NCBI RefSeq assembly: GCF_039710355.1
Contig: NZ_JBDKWZ010000002.1
Location: forward strand, 62,001-126,000
Length of the DNA stretch: 64,000 nt
Origin: Rapidithrix thailandica
GTDB taxonomy: Bacteria > Bacteroidota > Bacteroidia > Cytophagales > Flammeovirgaceae
Direction: 5' to 3'
The notes below the pieces were generated by a model. It saw only the letters and a program-made list of their open reading frames with translations, was not told the origin of the DNA and did not search any database. The stretch's first letter is position 1. The number at the start of each line of letters is the position of its first letter. Positions 1-8,830 of this stretch are shown here, piece after piece. Position numbers and translations under genes: made by a program.

Positions 1-42
1 TTGCCAAAGACTGACCGGTATATCTTCGGGCGTATGATCTAA
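1..42 (+). CDS. Possible 3' end of an upstream gene
   Basis: Frame 1 is open from the window edge to a TAA at 40-42 and encodes the tail PKTDRYIFGRMI. It ends 13 nt before the next start codon. With only 13 codons visible, neither coding status nor function can be decided. It could also be untranslated leader. Confidence 0.2.
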   Translation: MPKTDRYIFGRMI

Positions 43-55
43 AACCGGAGAAAAG

Positions 56-694
56 ATGCAACAAAACACCTATTCTGTTAAACAAGAACTGGCCAATAGT
101 TTGACCCATGGCTTGGGTTTGTTATTAATTTTGGGCAGTATGCCTGTGCTGTTTCACTTGGCTATGAGGGCTTCACTAGGGCTCTCCCAATGGCTTGCCT
201 TGGTGGTTTACGAACTGTCCTTATTAATGGTGTATACCAGTTCTACTTTGTACCATGCTGTCCGGAAGGAAAAAGTGAAGAAGGGTTTAAAAATTTGGGA
301 CCATATCAGTATTTATTTTTTGATTGCCGGGACCACTACCTTTTTTGTGATTCAATATATTCAACCGCCTGTATCGGTGTATTTTCTATGGGTGCAATGG
401 ATATTGGTGATTGCCGGAATGGTTTTCAAACTGTTTTATACAGGAAAGTTCCGGGTGCTTTCTACATGCCTGTATTTGGGGCTTGGGTTATCATCATTGG
501 GAATCATTCGAAGTTTGTGGGAAAGTATGCCGGCCGATATATTTATTGGAGCAATGGCCGGGGCGGGCTTTTACTGTGCCGGGGTGGTGTTTTATCTTTG
601 GCAACGCTTGTATTACCACCACGCCATTTGGCATTTATTTGTATTGGCCGGTAGCCTATGTCATTTTTTAGCGGTTTGGGTCAGTTTGGTATAA
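56..694 (+). CDS. Haemolysin III / PAQR family membrane protein
   Basis: A 212-residue integral membrane protein with about seven hydrophobic segments, the usual size of the bacterial haemolysin III (TrhA/YqfA) branch of the PAQR superfamily. The family's metal-site residues are visible: S63-x3-H67 (SSTLYH) after TM2, D82 in WDHISIY, and H189-x3-H193 (HAIWH) in the last segment, so the active-site architecture looks intact. The N-terminal ELANSLTHGLG motif is also typical. PAQR proteins are thought to be zinc-dependent hydrolase-like receptors or membrane-homeostasis factors; the exact bacterial role is unsettled. It stands alone, with no obvious operon partner. The family call is secure and the function is not. 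Confidence 0.88.
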   Translation: MQQNTYSVKQELANSLTHGLGLLLILGSMPVLFHLAMRASLGLSQWLALVVYELSLLMVYTSSTLYHAVRKEKVKKGLKIWDHISIYFLIAGTTTFFVIQYIQPPVSVYFLWVQWILVIAGMVFKLFYTGKFRVLSTCLYLGLGLSSLGIIRSLWESMPADIFIGAMAGAGFYCAGVVFYLWQRLYYHHAIWHLFVLAGSLCHFLAVWVSLV

Positions 695-778
695 TGGGCA
701 TCGCAGGTGTCTTCCGTGAAACTGAAGCCTTCTATTGAAAGAAGTACTTTGGCAAAGGCGAACCATAATTTAGAAATC

Positions 779-1234
779 ATGAAGTTTGTATTTTATTGGC
801 TTATCCTAAGTTTGGGAACAGCTTGCTCATCGGATAAAAGTTTAACTACCGATACATCGAGTGATGTGTTTGATAGCCAGTAGGAAAAGCTTTCCTTTTT
901 AAAGGAATACCTGAAGGTGTGCTCTCCGGTAAAGGAAGTCAAATACAAAATTTGGTATCAGGATAATGACAATGGCTGGGTGCCCGGTCCTTCAGATTAC
1001 CGGATGAAAATAGCCTTAAAAACCGATGCGAAAAACTTAAATCAATGGGTGCAAAATGAATCAAAGTCAGATACGGTAGTGAGTCTGGAGTTATGGGAGA
1101 GTTTACAACTCCACCCACAAGACTGGCCCCTCATGACTTCCCGGGAAGTATATCTCCGGCCGGGGCAAGTAAAAGTCCTGTTTAGAGAGCAAGGTATTCT
1201 GTTACTTTATTATACTTCAGAAGTTTTCCACTGA
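779..1234 (+). pseudogene. Small lipoprotein gene interrupted by an in-frame TAG
   Basis: An ATG at 779 begins a lipoprotein-type signal peptide (MKFVFYWLILSLGTAC, with Cys16 as the likely lipidated residue). Translation stops at TAG 881-883 after 34 codons. The same frame then stays open without interruption to a stop at 1232-1234, giving EKLSFLKEYLKVC and about 100 further residues rich in charged and aromatic positions. A GTG at 917 could restart translation but would give a protein with no export signal. The simplest reading is a nonsense mutation (for example CAG to TAG) in a gene of about 150 codons. A sequencing error is the alternative. I do not recognise the family. Confidence 0.65.
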
Positions 1235-1501
1235 TGTGATTCCGATCCTTGCAATGGCTTGGGGTATTTTAGATAGGGAAGAGTTTAACTATTGACATTT
1301 ATTGGAAATGACCGGGATTTTTACCGATCAATAAATGAAAAAAAGTTGGTCATTTTGCCTGCGTATTTTTTGAAATTATTTAATACTCACCGTCAGGTAA
1401 TTGAATAGTAGGAACAACTACCTTTATATCTGTAATAATAATAGGATTTGAGAAGTTTAATAGAGTATGTATACTTTGTTAAACCTGATTAAATAATTGC
1501 T

Positions 1502-1822
1502 ATGGCCGCTATTAAAGGAATTGAGGATCTGTCCACTCAAGAAATCAATCGTGAATTGGAACACGGAGCTAAATTTGTTGTGTATCAATATACGATTTCC
1601 ATCATCATTATGACGTTCAGAAGGTCTTCGGACATCTATTTTATCCGGTCCGGTGAGTCCGGAATCAGTCAAGGATTGGGTTTTTCTCTACTTAGCTTTT
1701 TTCTGGGATGGTGGGGCATTCCTTGGGGACCTATTTATACCATTGGTAGTTTGATCAAGAACTTTCAAGGAGGAAAAGACGTAACCGCAGAAGTTTTACA
1801 ATCGGTCAATCAGGCAGTATAG
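1502..1822 (+). CDS. Conserved small membrane protein, function unknown
   Basis: A 106-residue protein. After a polar N-terminus it carries MTFRRSSDIYFIRSGE at about 37-52, then a hydrophobic stretch SLLSFFLGWWGIPWGPIYTI at about 63-82 that reads as one or two membrane passes, and a charged tail GGKDVTAEVL. The LGWWGIPWGPIYT signature recurs in small uncharacterised proteins of Bacteroidota and Cyanobacteria (recalled, not searched). The start ATG follows an AT-rich leader with no Shine-Dalgarno, as is normal here. A strong terminator follows 24 nt after the stop, so it is probably transcribed alone. No function is assigned. Confidence 0.7.
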   Translation: MAAIKGIEDLSTQEINRELEHGAKFVVYQYTISIIIMTFRRSSDIYFIRSGESGISQGLGFSLLSFFLGWWGIPWGPIYTIGSLIKNFQGGKDVTAEVLQSVNQAV

Positions 1823-1845
1823 GTCTATTTCCCTGCAAGCTCCAC

Positions 1846-1890
1846 AAATACAGAGAGGTACTGAAATGCGGCACCTCTCTGTATTTTTTT
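1846..1890 (+). terminator. Rho-independent terminator
   Basis: A perfect 14-bp inverted repeat, AAATACAGAGAGGT (1846-1859) with ACCTCTCTGTATTT (1873-1886), has a 13-nt loop and runs into a T tract. It closes the gene ending at 1822. Confidence 0.9.
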
Positions 1891-2245
1891 ATACTCAATA
1901 TTAATACCATAACAATGTATACATTTAGGTTATCAAAATGGATGAACAGGAGAGAAGCAGTACTTCCGGAACGTGAAGAATGGCTTATATTTATTTTGAA
2001 AAGATAATGATGCGCATGAAAATATTTAGGAAGTAAAACCCTTGTCTCCTTAAAGCTATATTTGGTGGTGTTTTGTTGGTAATATACTGATAAACAGGTT
2101 TGTAATTTATTGAATGGGAATAAACTGGTAATGAGGTGAAAAGGTAAAATACTTTGTGTGAAAGCATTGATATTGGATGGGTAATTTTTTAACTTCGTTA
2201 GGCAATAACCACTTTCTATTTATTTACGCTAACTACTTCAATGCC
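1891..2245. other. AT-rich intergenic region
   Basis: I see no open frame with coding character, no RNA gene and no clear repeat here. It must hold the promoter of the TPR gene, but no convincing TTTG-N19-TAnnTTTG pair could be placed. Confidence 0.5.
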
Positions 2246-4009
2246 ATGAAAAGAGTCCCTATCATTTTAGCACTCTTTATCGTTGCGATTACCTTTGCCA
2301 CATTCGAGCACTTCTTTGGCGAACAAAAGCAACCTAAAAAAACTACGGAACTGGCAAAAGCTTCTCAACTTGCTTTTGCCAACCTCGACCGCAAATTAGT
2401 AAGGTGCACCCCGGCCAAGTTTGAATACGAAGTCGCCAATCCCGACCGGCCTGTTGCCCCTTTGTTCGAAAATTTAGGAAATCATCACTTTAAGGTAACT
2501 ACCAATGTGGAAAAAGCCCAAACCTTTTTTGATCAAGGGATCAGGCTTACTTACGCTTTTAACCATGCGGAGGCTCACCGTTCTTTTATGGAAGCCGCAC
2601 GTTTGGATCCCACATGTGCTATGGCATTTTGGGGACAAGCCTATGCTTTAGGGCCTAATATCAACGACCCTATGCCTGATAACGAACGGAGGTTAAAAGC
2701 CTATGAAGCTTCAGAAAAAGCAAAACAATTGATGATGCATGCCACTGAAAAAGAAATGGCTATGATCAATGCCTTGAGTAAGCGGTATAGTAAAAACGTA
2801 ATGTCAGAATTGGGTGAATTAAACCAAACGTATGTAGAAGCCATGAAAGAAGTGGTGGAAAGGTATCGGGAGGATGCCGATATTCAAACCTTATACGGAG
2901 CGGCTATTATGAATACCATGCCATGGAATTATTGGGATAATGAGGGAAATCCGAACCCCGGCACAATGGATGCAAAAAAAGCCTTGGAAACAGCGATGAA
3001 ATTAAATCCGGAACATCCGGGCGCCCACCATTATTATATCCATATGGTGGAATTGCCTTATCCGGAAACAGGTATTGTCAGTGCTGAGAAACTAGGTTCG
3101 CTGATGCCAGGAGCCGGGCACTTGGTGCATATGCCCGCTCATATTTTTATCCGGATAGGGCGCTATGAAGAAGCCGTGAAGTCTAACATCGGGGCCATTG
3201 AAGCTGATGAGGATTATATTTCTCAATGTTATGCACAAGGCTTGTACCCTTTGGCCTATTACCCTCATAATATCCACTTTTTGTGGTCCGCTGCAAGTTT
3301 TTTGGGCGATAGCAGAACGGCCTTGGAGGCTTCCAAAAAAACCGCGGAAAAAATTCCGGTAAGCGAATTAAATACCTTCACTTTTTTGCAAGATTATTTT
3401 TCTACGCCTATGTTGGCCAACTTGCGTTTTGGCAAATGGAATGAAGTCCTCACCACTCCGCAACCAGGCAAAGATTACAAACACGTAATGTTGATCTGGC
3501 ACTATACCCGGGGAATTGCTTTCTTGCGGAAGCAAAATATGAAGGATGCGAAAGAGGAACTCATGGCAATTGAAAAAATGCTGGAAGATCCTGATTTGGA
3601 AACGCTTATTGCCAATTATACCAACCCTACGATTAACGTGGCAAAAGTAGCACAGCGAGTATTGGCAGGAGAAATAGCGGCCGCCAACGGAGATTATCAA
3701 ATGGCCATCGAACTTTTGAAAGAAGGGGTAAAGTTTGAAGACGAGTTGGTGTATAGTGAACCGGCCGCCTGGCATATTCCTGTACGGCAAACACTGGGTG
3801 CCGTATTCTTAAAAGCCAATATGCCTGTTGAAGCCGAAATGGTATACCGGGAAGATTTGGAAATTAACCGTAATAACGGATGGTCCTTGATCGGTTTGCA
3901 CAATAGTTTGAAAGCCCAAGGTAAAAATCCGGAAGCCAAAGAAACCAAAAAGCAATTCGATAAGTCTTGGGAATTATCTGATATGATGATTACATCCTCT
4001 ATTCTGTGA
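2246..4009 (+). CDS. Membrane-anchored or exported TPR-repeat protein
   Basis: A 587-residue protein starting at ATG 2246 (MKRVPIILALFIVAITFA), which gives an immediate signal peptide or anchor. An in-frame ATG at 2177 would place 23 extra residues before the hydrophobic segment and is less likely. Helical TPR-like repeats run through the protein, for example FNHAEAHRSFMEAARLDPTC, HMPAHIFIRIGRYEEAVKSN and the C-terminal PVEAEMVYREDLEINRNNGW. The central PGAGHLVHMPAHIFIRIGRY is the hallmark of a TPR family widespread in Bacteroidota and other soil or marine phyla, of unknown function. It likely acts in the periplasm or at the membrane as a scaffold. The family call is good and the function unknown. 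Confidence 0.85.
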   Translation: MKRVPIILALFIVAITFATFEHFFGEQKQPKKTTELAKASQLAFANLDRKLVRCTPAKFEYEVANPDRPVAPLFENLGNHHFKVTTNVEKAQTFFDQGIRLTYAFNHAEAHRSFMEAARLDPTCAMAFWGQAYALGPNINDPMPDNERRLKAYEASEKAKQLMMHATEKEMAMINALSKRYSKNVMSELGELNQTYVEAMKEVVERYREDADIQTLYGAAIMNTMPWNYWDNEGNPNPGTMDAKKALETAMKLNPEHPGAHHYYIHMVELPYPETGIVSAEKLGSLMPGAGHLVHMPAHIFIRIGRYEEAVKSNIGAIEADEDYISQCYAQGLYPLAYYPHNIHFLWSAASFLGDSRTALEASKKTAEKIPVSELNTFTFLQDYFSTPMLANLRFGKWNEVLTTPQPGKDYKHVMLIWHYTRGIAFLRKQNMKDAKEELMAIEKMLEDPDLETLIANYTNPTINVAKVAQRVLAGEIAAANGDYQMAIELLKEGVKFEDELVYSEPAAWHIPVRQTLGAVFLKANMPVEAEMVYREDLEINRNNGWSLIGLHNSLKAQGKNPEAKETKKQFDKSWELSDMMITSSIL

Positions 4010-4028
4010 TAGTATTGTATTTATAGTT

Positions 4029-4068
4029 ACATTCCATCCGGCTGTATGATAGGGTTGGGATGGAATGT
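4029..4068. other. Inverted repeat between the TPR and MFS genes
   Basis: An 11-bp perfect inverted repeat, ACATTCCATCC (4029-4039) with GGATGGAATGT (4058-4068), has an 18-nt loop and sits 20 nt after the TPR stop. No T run follows, so it may be a weak terminator, an RNA-processing hairpin or a protein-binding site upstream of the MFS gene. Confidence 0.45.
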
Positions 4069-4106
4069 GGCTATACATACGGATTACTTTTACACAACCA
4101 TAATTC

Positions 4107-5339
4107 ATGCATTTCACAAAGGAGAGCAGGATACTGCCCATTATCGTTCTATCTCAGTTTGCCGGAACCTCTTTGTGGTTTGCAGGAAATGCCATTATTT
4201 CAGAATTACAAGTGGCCTTTCATTTGCCGGAAGGTTCGGTAGGAGCGTTGACCTCAGCCGTGCAGTTGGGCTTTATCTCGGGTACCTTGGTATTTGCTTT
4301 GTTGACCCTTTCCGATCGCTATTCCCCTTCAAAGGTGTTTTTTATTTGTGCTTTGGCCGGAGCCATCGCTAACGTACTGGTTTATGTGATTGGCCAAGGT
4401 TATTGGTCTTTGTTGAGCTTGCGGTTTGCAACGGGCTTTTTTCTGGCAGGGATTTATCCGGTAGGGATGAAAATCGCAGCGGATTGGCACCGGAAAGGCC
4501 TAGGGAAAGCATTGGGCTATCTGGTTGGGGCATTGGTAGTAGGCACGGCCTTCCCGCATCTGATTAAAACCTTTTTACAAGAATTGCCTTGGCCCTATGT
4601 CTTGTGTGCCACTTCTGCTTTTGCCATAGCGGGAGGTTTGTTGATTTTGGTATTTGTTCCGGATGGGCCTTATCATAAAAGAAGCCCTCAACCGGATATA
4701 AAGGCGTTTTTCAAAGTATTCCAAAAACCGGATTTTAAAGCGGCAGCGACCGGGTACTTTGGGCATATGTGGGAGTTATACAGCTTGTGGGCTTTTCTTC
4801 CGTTTATCCTCCGAAGCTATATTGATGTTCATCCGGGTATAGATTGGGACATTTCCCTGCTTTCTTTTTTTACCATTGGCATAGGAGGATTGTCTTGTGT
4901 GGCGGGAGGTTATTTTTCTTTGCATTATGGCAGTGCCAAAGTTGCGTTTGTTGCTTTGTTGACTTCAGGACTTTGTTGTATGCTCTCACCCTTGGCCTTT
5001 TATATTCCCAGCGCGTTTTTCTTGTTGTTTTTATTGATTTGGGGCATGGCGGTAGTAGCGGATTCTCCTCAGTTTTCCACCTTGGTCTCCCAAACGGCAC
5101 CACAAGAGAAAATCGGTACGGCTCTGACCATTGTCAATTGCATTGGATTTGCCATTACTATTGTGAGTATACAACTAATGACTTGGTTGCTTATGAAGAT
5201 GAACAGCCCGTACAGTTTCCTTCTTTTAGCCATAGGACCTGCCATCGGATTGCTGTCTATCAGAAAACTGCTGGGGAGAAAGCAAGCGCCATTCACGAAA
5301 AATGAAGTGTTGGGGCAATTGGAAAAAGACAGACCCTAG
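4107..5339 (+). CDS. Major facilitator superfamily transporter
   Basis: A 410-residue protein with twelve hydrophobic segments in two halves of six, the MFS layout. The first segment, LSQFAGTSLWFAGNAI, is typical of a subfamily of uncharacterised Bacteroidota and proteobacterial MFS permeases. The TM2-TM3 loop contains LSDRYSPSKVFF, a variant of the MFS A-motif. The ATG at 4107 is preferred because it places MHFTKESRILPI just before TM1. The substrate cannot be read from sequence; the fold resembles drug, anion or sugar exporters. It faces the membrane-protein array on the opposite strand, with only 21 bp between the stops. Confidence 0.85.
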   Translation: MHFTKESRILPIIVLSQFAGTSLWFAGNAIISELQVAFHLPEGSVGALTSAVQLGFISGTLVFALLTLSDRYSPSKVFFICALAGAIANVLVYVIGQGYWSLLSLRFATGFFLAGIYPVGMKIAADWHRKGLGKALGYLVGALVVGTAFPHLIKTFLQELPWPYVLCATSAFAIAGGLLILVFVPDGPYHKRSPQPDIKAFFKVFQKPDFKAAATGYFGHMWELYSLWAFLPFILRSYIDVHPGIDWDISLLSFFTIGIGGLSCVAGGYFSLHYGSAKVAFVALLTSGLCCMLSPLAFYIPSAFFLLFLLIWGMAVVADSPQFSTLVSQTAPQEKIGTALTIVNCIGFAITIVSIQLMTWLLMKMNSPYSFLLLAIGPAIGLLSIRKLLGRKQAPFTKNEVLGQLEKDRP

Positions 5340-5360
5340 TGTTCACAATGACTTCTCTCG

Positions 5361-6158
5361 TTAAGCAAACAGGTGATACCCAACGGCAATTGATGTACTG
5401 AAAAACCAAACATACCGGGCTTTTACCCAAAGCTTTCGGGACCGGTTAAACAATTCCGTAGCATCGTAATTTTCTCCTCTTTGGGCGGCTAAGGCTCTTC
5501 GGTGAGAAGTGGTGGTGATTTGATACAGATATAGATCATGACTTAACAAATGCCACCAGGAAAGGCTGAAAAGTAGTAAATGTGACCAAAAGTAGGGCTG
5601 AGAAAAAGCCATCCAACTAAAGTATAGGGGAGCTAAGTATAAAATAATTAACATGAACTTGCGGCAGTTCCAGTTTTTTCTCTCATGATAATATCCTGGA
5701 ATCATCGCCAACCGGTAAATAATCCCGAAAAGCAACCAAAGACCAATACTGAGGTCAGTTTTAAAAAAAGTGATCACTTCGTCAAAAACCCGGAGATAGT
5801 GAAAGAAAATGCCCAAAAGCATGACAGCCAGCCAAAGATAAATCCACAATATCCAAATAAAAGGTCCGCCTTCATTTATTTGCATGGTCCGGTCGATTAA
5901 TTGCATATCGTATAACATCCAACACCAACAGCTCAGGCTGTAAATGGAGATATAGGTCCAGAAATAGTCTTGCCCGATGGCTGCAAAAGCGAAATAAAAT
6001 GGGGAAATCGCCATTATAGCAAGCGCTCCGAGACGGCTGTTCCAGTTTTTCTTGCGGAATACCATTCCGGGAATCGTGGCCAGAACGTATAACAAGATGA
6101 ATGCTATCCATCCGCTGAGGATAGGAAAAGTATGGGAAAAATGGATGAGTGACGACAT
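5361..6158 (-). CDS. Internally duplicated membrane protein, array copy 1
   Basis: A 265-residue multi-pass protein, the last gene of a minus-strand array of four relatives. It consists of two similar units: residues about 14-90 (LATIPGMVFRKKNWNSR ... SPFYFAFAAIGQDYFW) and about 141-220 (LAMIPGYYHERKNWNCR ... APLYFSWMAFSQPYFW). Each unit reads as three hydrophobic segments with a conserved KNWNxR loop, a P-x-YF-x3-A-x2-Q-x-YFW segment, a Ser/Leu/Trp-rich helix and an Asp just after it. A tail of about 45 residues ends in another hydrophobic segment. No catalytic motif or known transporter signature is recognised. It lies 52 nt downstream of copy 2. Confidence 0.85.
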   Translation of the reverse strand: MSSLIHFSHTFPILSGWIAFILLYVLATIPGMVFRKKNWNSRLGALAIMAISPFYFAFAAIGQDYFWTYISIYSLSCWCWMLYDMQLIDRTMQINEGGPFIWILWIYLWLAVMLLGIFFHYLRVFDEVITFFKTDLSIGLWLLFGIIYRLAMIPGYYHERKNWNCRKFMLIILYLAPLYFSWMAFSQPYFWSHLLLFSLSWWHLLSHDLYLYQITTTSHRRALAAQRGENYDATELFNRSRKLWVKARYVWFFSTSIAVGYHLFA

Positions 6159-6210
6159 GAATGACGGTCATTAAATATTTCTTTGTTTCTGGGAGGTTTT
6201 TTAAGTATTC

Positions 6211-6966
6211 TTAAAAAAACAGATGATACCCAATGGCTACTAAAGTGCAAAGGAACCAGAAATACCCGGACTTTTGGCTTAACAGGGTGTTCCATTTGCT
6301 GTACTTCAGAGATTCCCAGAAAGAAAAATAATCTGGTGCAAATGCCTGCTCATGCCTCACGTCATCCAACCATAAAACCCACCAAGAAAAACTGAATATG
6401 GCCAAATGTGACCAGAAATAGGGTTGAGAAAAAGCCGACCAGCAAAAATACACCGGGGAAAGAAACAGGATGATTAACATGATTTTATGGACATTCCATT
6501 TAAACGCATTCGTCACGATAAAATAAAGTAGTCCGAATAACAACCAAATGCCAATGCTGAGGTCCGTTTTGAAAAAAGTAACCACTTCATCAAAGATCCA
6601 GACGTAGTGAAGTACTATACCCAAAACCATGACAGGGATCCAAAGGTACATCGGAAGCATCCAGATGAAGGGACCTCCTTCTCCCATTTTTGTGGTTCGA
6701 CCGGATAATTCCAAATCATAGAATATCAGAAACCACCAAGTAAGACTGTAAATAGAAATATAAATCCAGAAGTAGTCCTGCCCAATGGCTGCAAAAGCAA
6801 AATAGAAAGGGGATAGACTTAAGACGGTGATCGCGCCAAATTTGGTGTTCCAGTTTCTCTTGTAATAGAACATGCCGGGAATTGTGGCAAGGATGTAGAA
6901 TAAGGCCAAACCTAACCATCCGGTAAGTACGGGAACAGACTGTAAAAATTCTATGATTGATGACAT
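6211..6966 (-). CDS. Internally duplicated membrane protein, array copy 2
   Basis: A 251-residue member of the same family, with units at about 13-90 (LATIPGMFYYKRNWNTK ... SPFYFAFAAIGQDYFW) and about 139-215 (SPVYFCWSAFSQPYFW). The KNWN loop of the second unit is degraded to AFKWNVHK. The start is placed at the ATG of MSSIIEFLQSVPVL because it matches the N-termini of copies 1 and 3; an upstream in-frame ATG would add 34 residues with no counterpart. The middle linker EGGPFIWMLPMYLW matches copy 1 closely (GEGGPFIW versus NEGGPFIW), so copies 1 and 2 look like the most recent duplication. Function unknown. Confidence 0.85.
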   Translation of the reverse strand: MSSIIEFLQSVPVLTGWLGLALFYILATIPGMFYYKRNWNTKFGAITVLSLSPFYFAFAAIGQDYFWIYISIYSLTWWFLIFYDLELSGRTTKMGEGGPFIWMLPMYLWIPVMVLGIVLHYVWIFDEVVTFFKTDLSIGIWLLFGLLYFIVTNAFKWNVHKIMLIILFLSPVYFCWSAFSQPYFWSHLAIFSFSWWVLWLDDVRHEQAFAPDYFSFWESLKYSKWNTLLSQKSGYFWFLCTLVAIGYHLFF

Positions 6967-7080
6967 GGAAGTTTTCGTTTTGTGAAGGTTGTTTGTCTCG
7001 AATTGGGAATCTTCCCTGAGATACGTTTTCTTAACGGGTATTCGTTTTTGTATAACGAGTGTCAACAAATCTTCTTTTTT

Positions 7081-7872
7081 CTAAGCTAAAAGATAAAAGC
7101 CAATGGCTATCGCGATGCACAGTGCCCAAATATTTAAGGCATACATCCGGTATTTATCCGAACTATCCGTTCGGAGGGCTTCTTTTTGTTCTTTGTCAAG
7201 ATGTTGTGAAGGATAAGTAGTTTTGTAATATAAGTCTTGATCATATACCCATAAAAACCACCAGGAAAGCCCAAAAACAATCAAATGTGACCAAAAGTGC
7301 GGTTCAGAAAAGGCCGTCCAACAAAAATATACCGGGGCAAGGTATAAGACGATCAACATGAATTTGCGGCTGTTCCAGTTTTTTCGTTTGTACAACATAC
7401 CCGGAATCGTGACAATGACATAAAGTATTCCGAATAAGATCCAAATACTGATGCTGAGATCCGTTTTGAAAAACGTGATAATATCAGCAAAAATCCAAAT
7501 AAAGTGAACAATGATGCCCAGTTGCATGGCAATTCCCCAAAGAATAACCGCATACAGCCAGTAAACGGGTTCCCCATCATCCATTTTTTTGGTTTTTTTT
7601 GTTCGCCCAATTAATTCCAGGTCATAGAAAAATATCACCCACCAGGAAAGGCCATAGGTGAAAAGGTATTTCCAGAAATATTCCTGACCGGAGGCTGCAA
7701 AGGCAAAGTAGTAGGGGGAAACTCCCAAAATAATAAGTGCCCCCCTTTTCGTATTCCAGTTTTTTATACGGAATACCATACCGGGCAGTATGACAAGCAA
7801 GTAAAGTAAGGCCAGACCTAACCATCGGGAGAGTACAGGAAAGGTATGATAGAATTCAAGAATTGCTGGCAT
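7081..7872 (-). CDS. Internally duplicated membrane protein, array copy 3
   Basis: A 263-residue member of the same family. Unit 1 contains LPGMVFRIKNWNTKRGAL and SPYYFAFAASGQEYFW; unit 2 contains IPGMLYKRKNWNSRKFML and APVYFCWTAFSEPHFW. The linker KMDDGEPVYWL and the C-terminus differ more from copies 1 and 2 than those do from each other. The start at MPAILEFYHTFPVLSRW aligns with the other copies; the track of codons upstream (MNFHKTI) is poorly supported. It is followed by copy 2 after 114 nt. All three duplicated copies keep DLSI-x-(I/L)WLLFG-type sequence at the start of unit 2. Function unknown. Confidence 0.85.
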   Translation of the reverse strand: MPAILEFYHTFPVLSRWLGLALLYLLVILPGMVFRIKNWNTKRGALIILGVSPYYFAFAASGQEYFWKYLFTYGLSWWVIFFYDLELIGRTKKTKKMDDGEPVYWLYAVILWGIAMQLGIIVHFIWIFADIITFFKTDLSISIWILFGILYVIVTIPGMLYKRKNWNSRKFMLIVLYLAPVYFCWTAFSEPHFWSHLIVFGLSWWFLWVYDQDLYYKTTYPSQHLDKEQKEALRTDSSDKYRMYALNIWALCIAIAIGFYLLA

Positions 7873-7909
7873 GATCGTTTTATGAAAGTTCAAAAAAAGC
7901 AGGTGTTTC

Positions 7910-8305
7910 TTATAAATTTTTAATTAGGGTAAAGGTAATACTTATCGACATAATAGCTCCCCGGATGATGATGAGAGCGATCCATATGAGGGACTCCCTA
8001 CCTTTTGCTCGAATTCGAAATAGATCACCACTAAGTATGAGCGCATAAATTAACATCAGCCACCAAAGAAAGTTGTATAAAAAGAAATAGGTCCAATAGT
8101 CCTCTTGGCTAAAAGCATAATAAGCAAATGAAAAAGGCGTGATAAGCAAGCCGTAAATTAACCAGCCTCCACCTCTTCTGTTGGGCTTCTTATAGATTTT
8201 ACGGAAAAGTAACCTGGGAAGTGTGACAAGAATATATCCCAATGCAATTGTGTAAAAAACAGATAAATTGGGATGGGCTTGTAAGTACTGAAAAATGAAT
8301 GACAT
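7910..8305 (-). CDS. Single-unit membrane protein, array copy 4
   Basis: A 131-residue protein that corresponds to one unit of its neighbours. It has the entry helix, LVTLPRLLFRK in place of LATIPGMVFRK, then TPFSFAYYAFSQEDYWTYFF and FLWWLML, matching the P-x-(Y/F)F-x-A-x-(G/S)Q-x-Y(F/W)W segment. The NWN loop is replaced by a glycine- and arginine-rich PNRRGGG. After the unit there is only one more hydrophobic segment and then the stop, with no second unit downstream. It is either a half-size ancestral form or a gene reduced by deletion. It lies 37 nt upstream of copy 3 and 36 nt downstream of the DUF5071-like gene. Confidence 0.75.
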   Translation of the reverse strand: MSFIFQYLQAHPNLSVFYTIALGYILVTLPRLLFRKIYKKPNRRGGGWLIYGLLITPFSFAYYAFSQEDYWTYFFLYNFLWWLMLIYALILSGDLFRIRAKGRESLIWIALIIIRGAIMSISITFTLIKNL

Positions 8306-8341
8306 ATACTTAAATACGATTTTTCTACAAACAAACTGCCA

Positions 8342-8830
8342 TTACAGGGTGTATTCCCCGAAGGTTTTCCCATTCAAGGCCTTTTCCAGAATATTGTAGG
8401 TGTCCCGTACTTTGCCATTGTAGTAGAATAGATTTTTCCGGGCAATCTTGATAATTTCCTCTTCCGGAATCGCTTTTTGCTCGGCTAAGATTTCCAGGGC
8501 CTGGATATCACATCCTTCGGAACCGGGTGAAGAAGCCCAAATTTTCAGCCAGCTTCGTACTTGCTCCAATTTGTTGGCATCGTAACGATGGATCAGTAAA
8601 GACAACAACCAGCTTTTCCAGTCATTATCGACTTGGTGGGCAAGGTTGATTATGTGGATAGCGATTTCGTCTCCTAATTCGATTAAGTATTCATAGATTA
8701 CCATCGCCACCGGCCAGTTGGGGTCCGCTGTCCAACTCAACAATTCTTCCAAATATTCTTTGTTTTCCGGATAGCCGATGGCTATGATCTTTTCAACGGT
8801 TTCAGTATCGTGTTTGTCAACTATTTTCAT
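8342..8830 (-). CDS. DUF5071-like helical repeat protein
   Basis: A 162-residue soluble, helix-rich protein with no signal peptide. The stretch KHDTETVEKI, then LLSWTADPNWPVAMVIYEYL, then DNDWKSWLLSLLI fits the DUF5071 pattern (KHDTE ... W-x-D-x-NWPVA ... D-x-x-WK-x-W), a HEAT-like domain of Firmicutes and Bacteroidota with no proven role (recalled). It is the first gene of the run leading into the membrane array, only 36 nt before copy 4, so co-transcription is likely. Such small helical proteins often sit in immunity-gene clusters beside polymorphic toxins, but no toxin is visible here. Confidence 0.65.
   Translation of the reverse strand: MKIVDKHDTETVEKIIAIGYPENKEYLEELLSWTADPNWPVAMVIYEYLIELGDEIAIHIINLAHQVDNDWKSWLLSLLIHRYDANKLEQVRSWLKIWASSPGSEGCDIQALEILAEQKAIPEEEIIKIARKNLFYYNGKVRDTYNILEKALNGKTFGEYTL

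Noticed and set aside
7010..7068. N-terminal extension of array copy 2
   Set aside because: The extra residues have no counterpart in copies 1 and 3, and the membrane units start at the later ATG.
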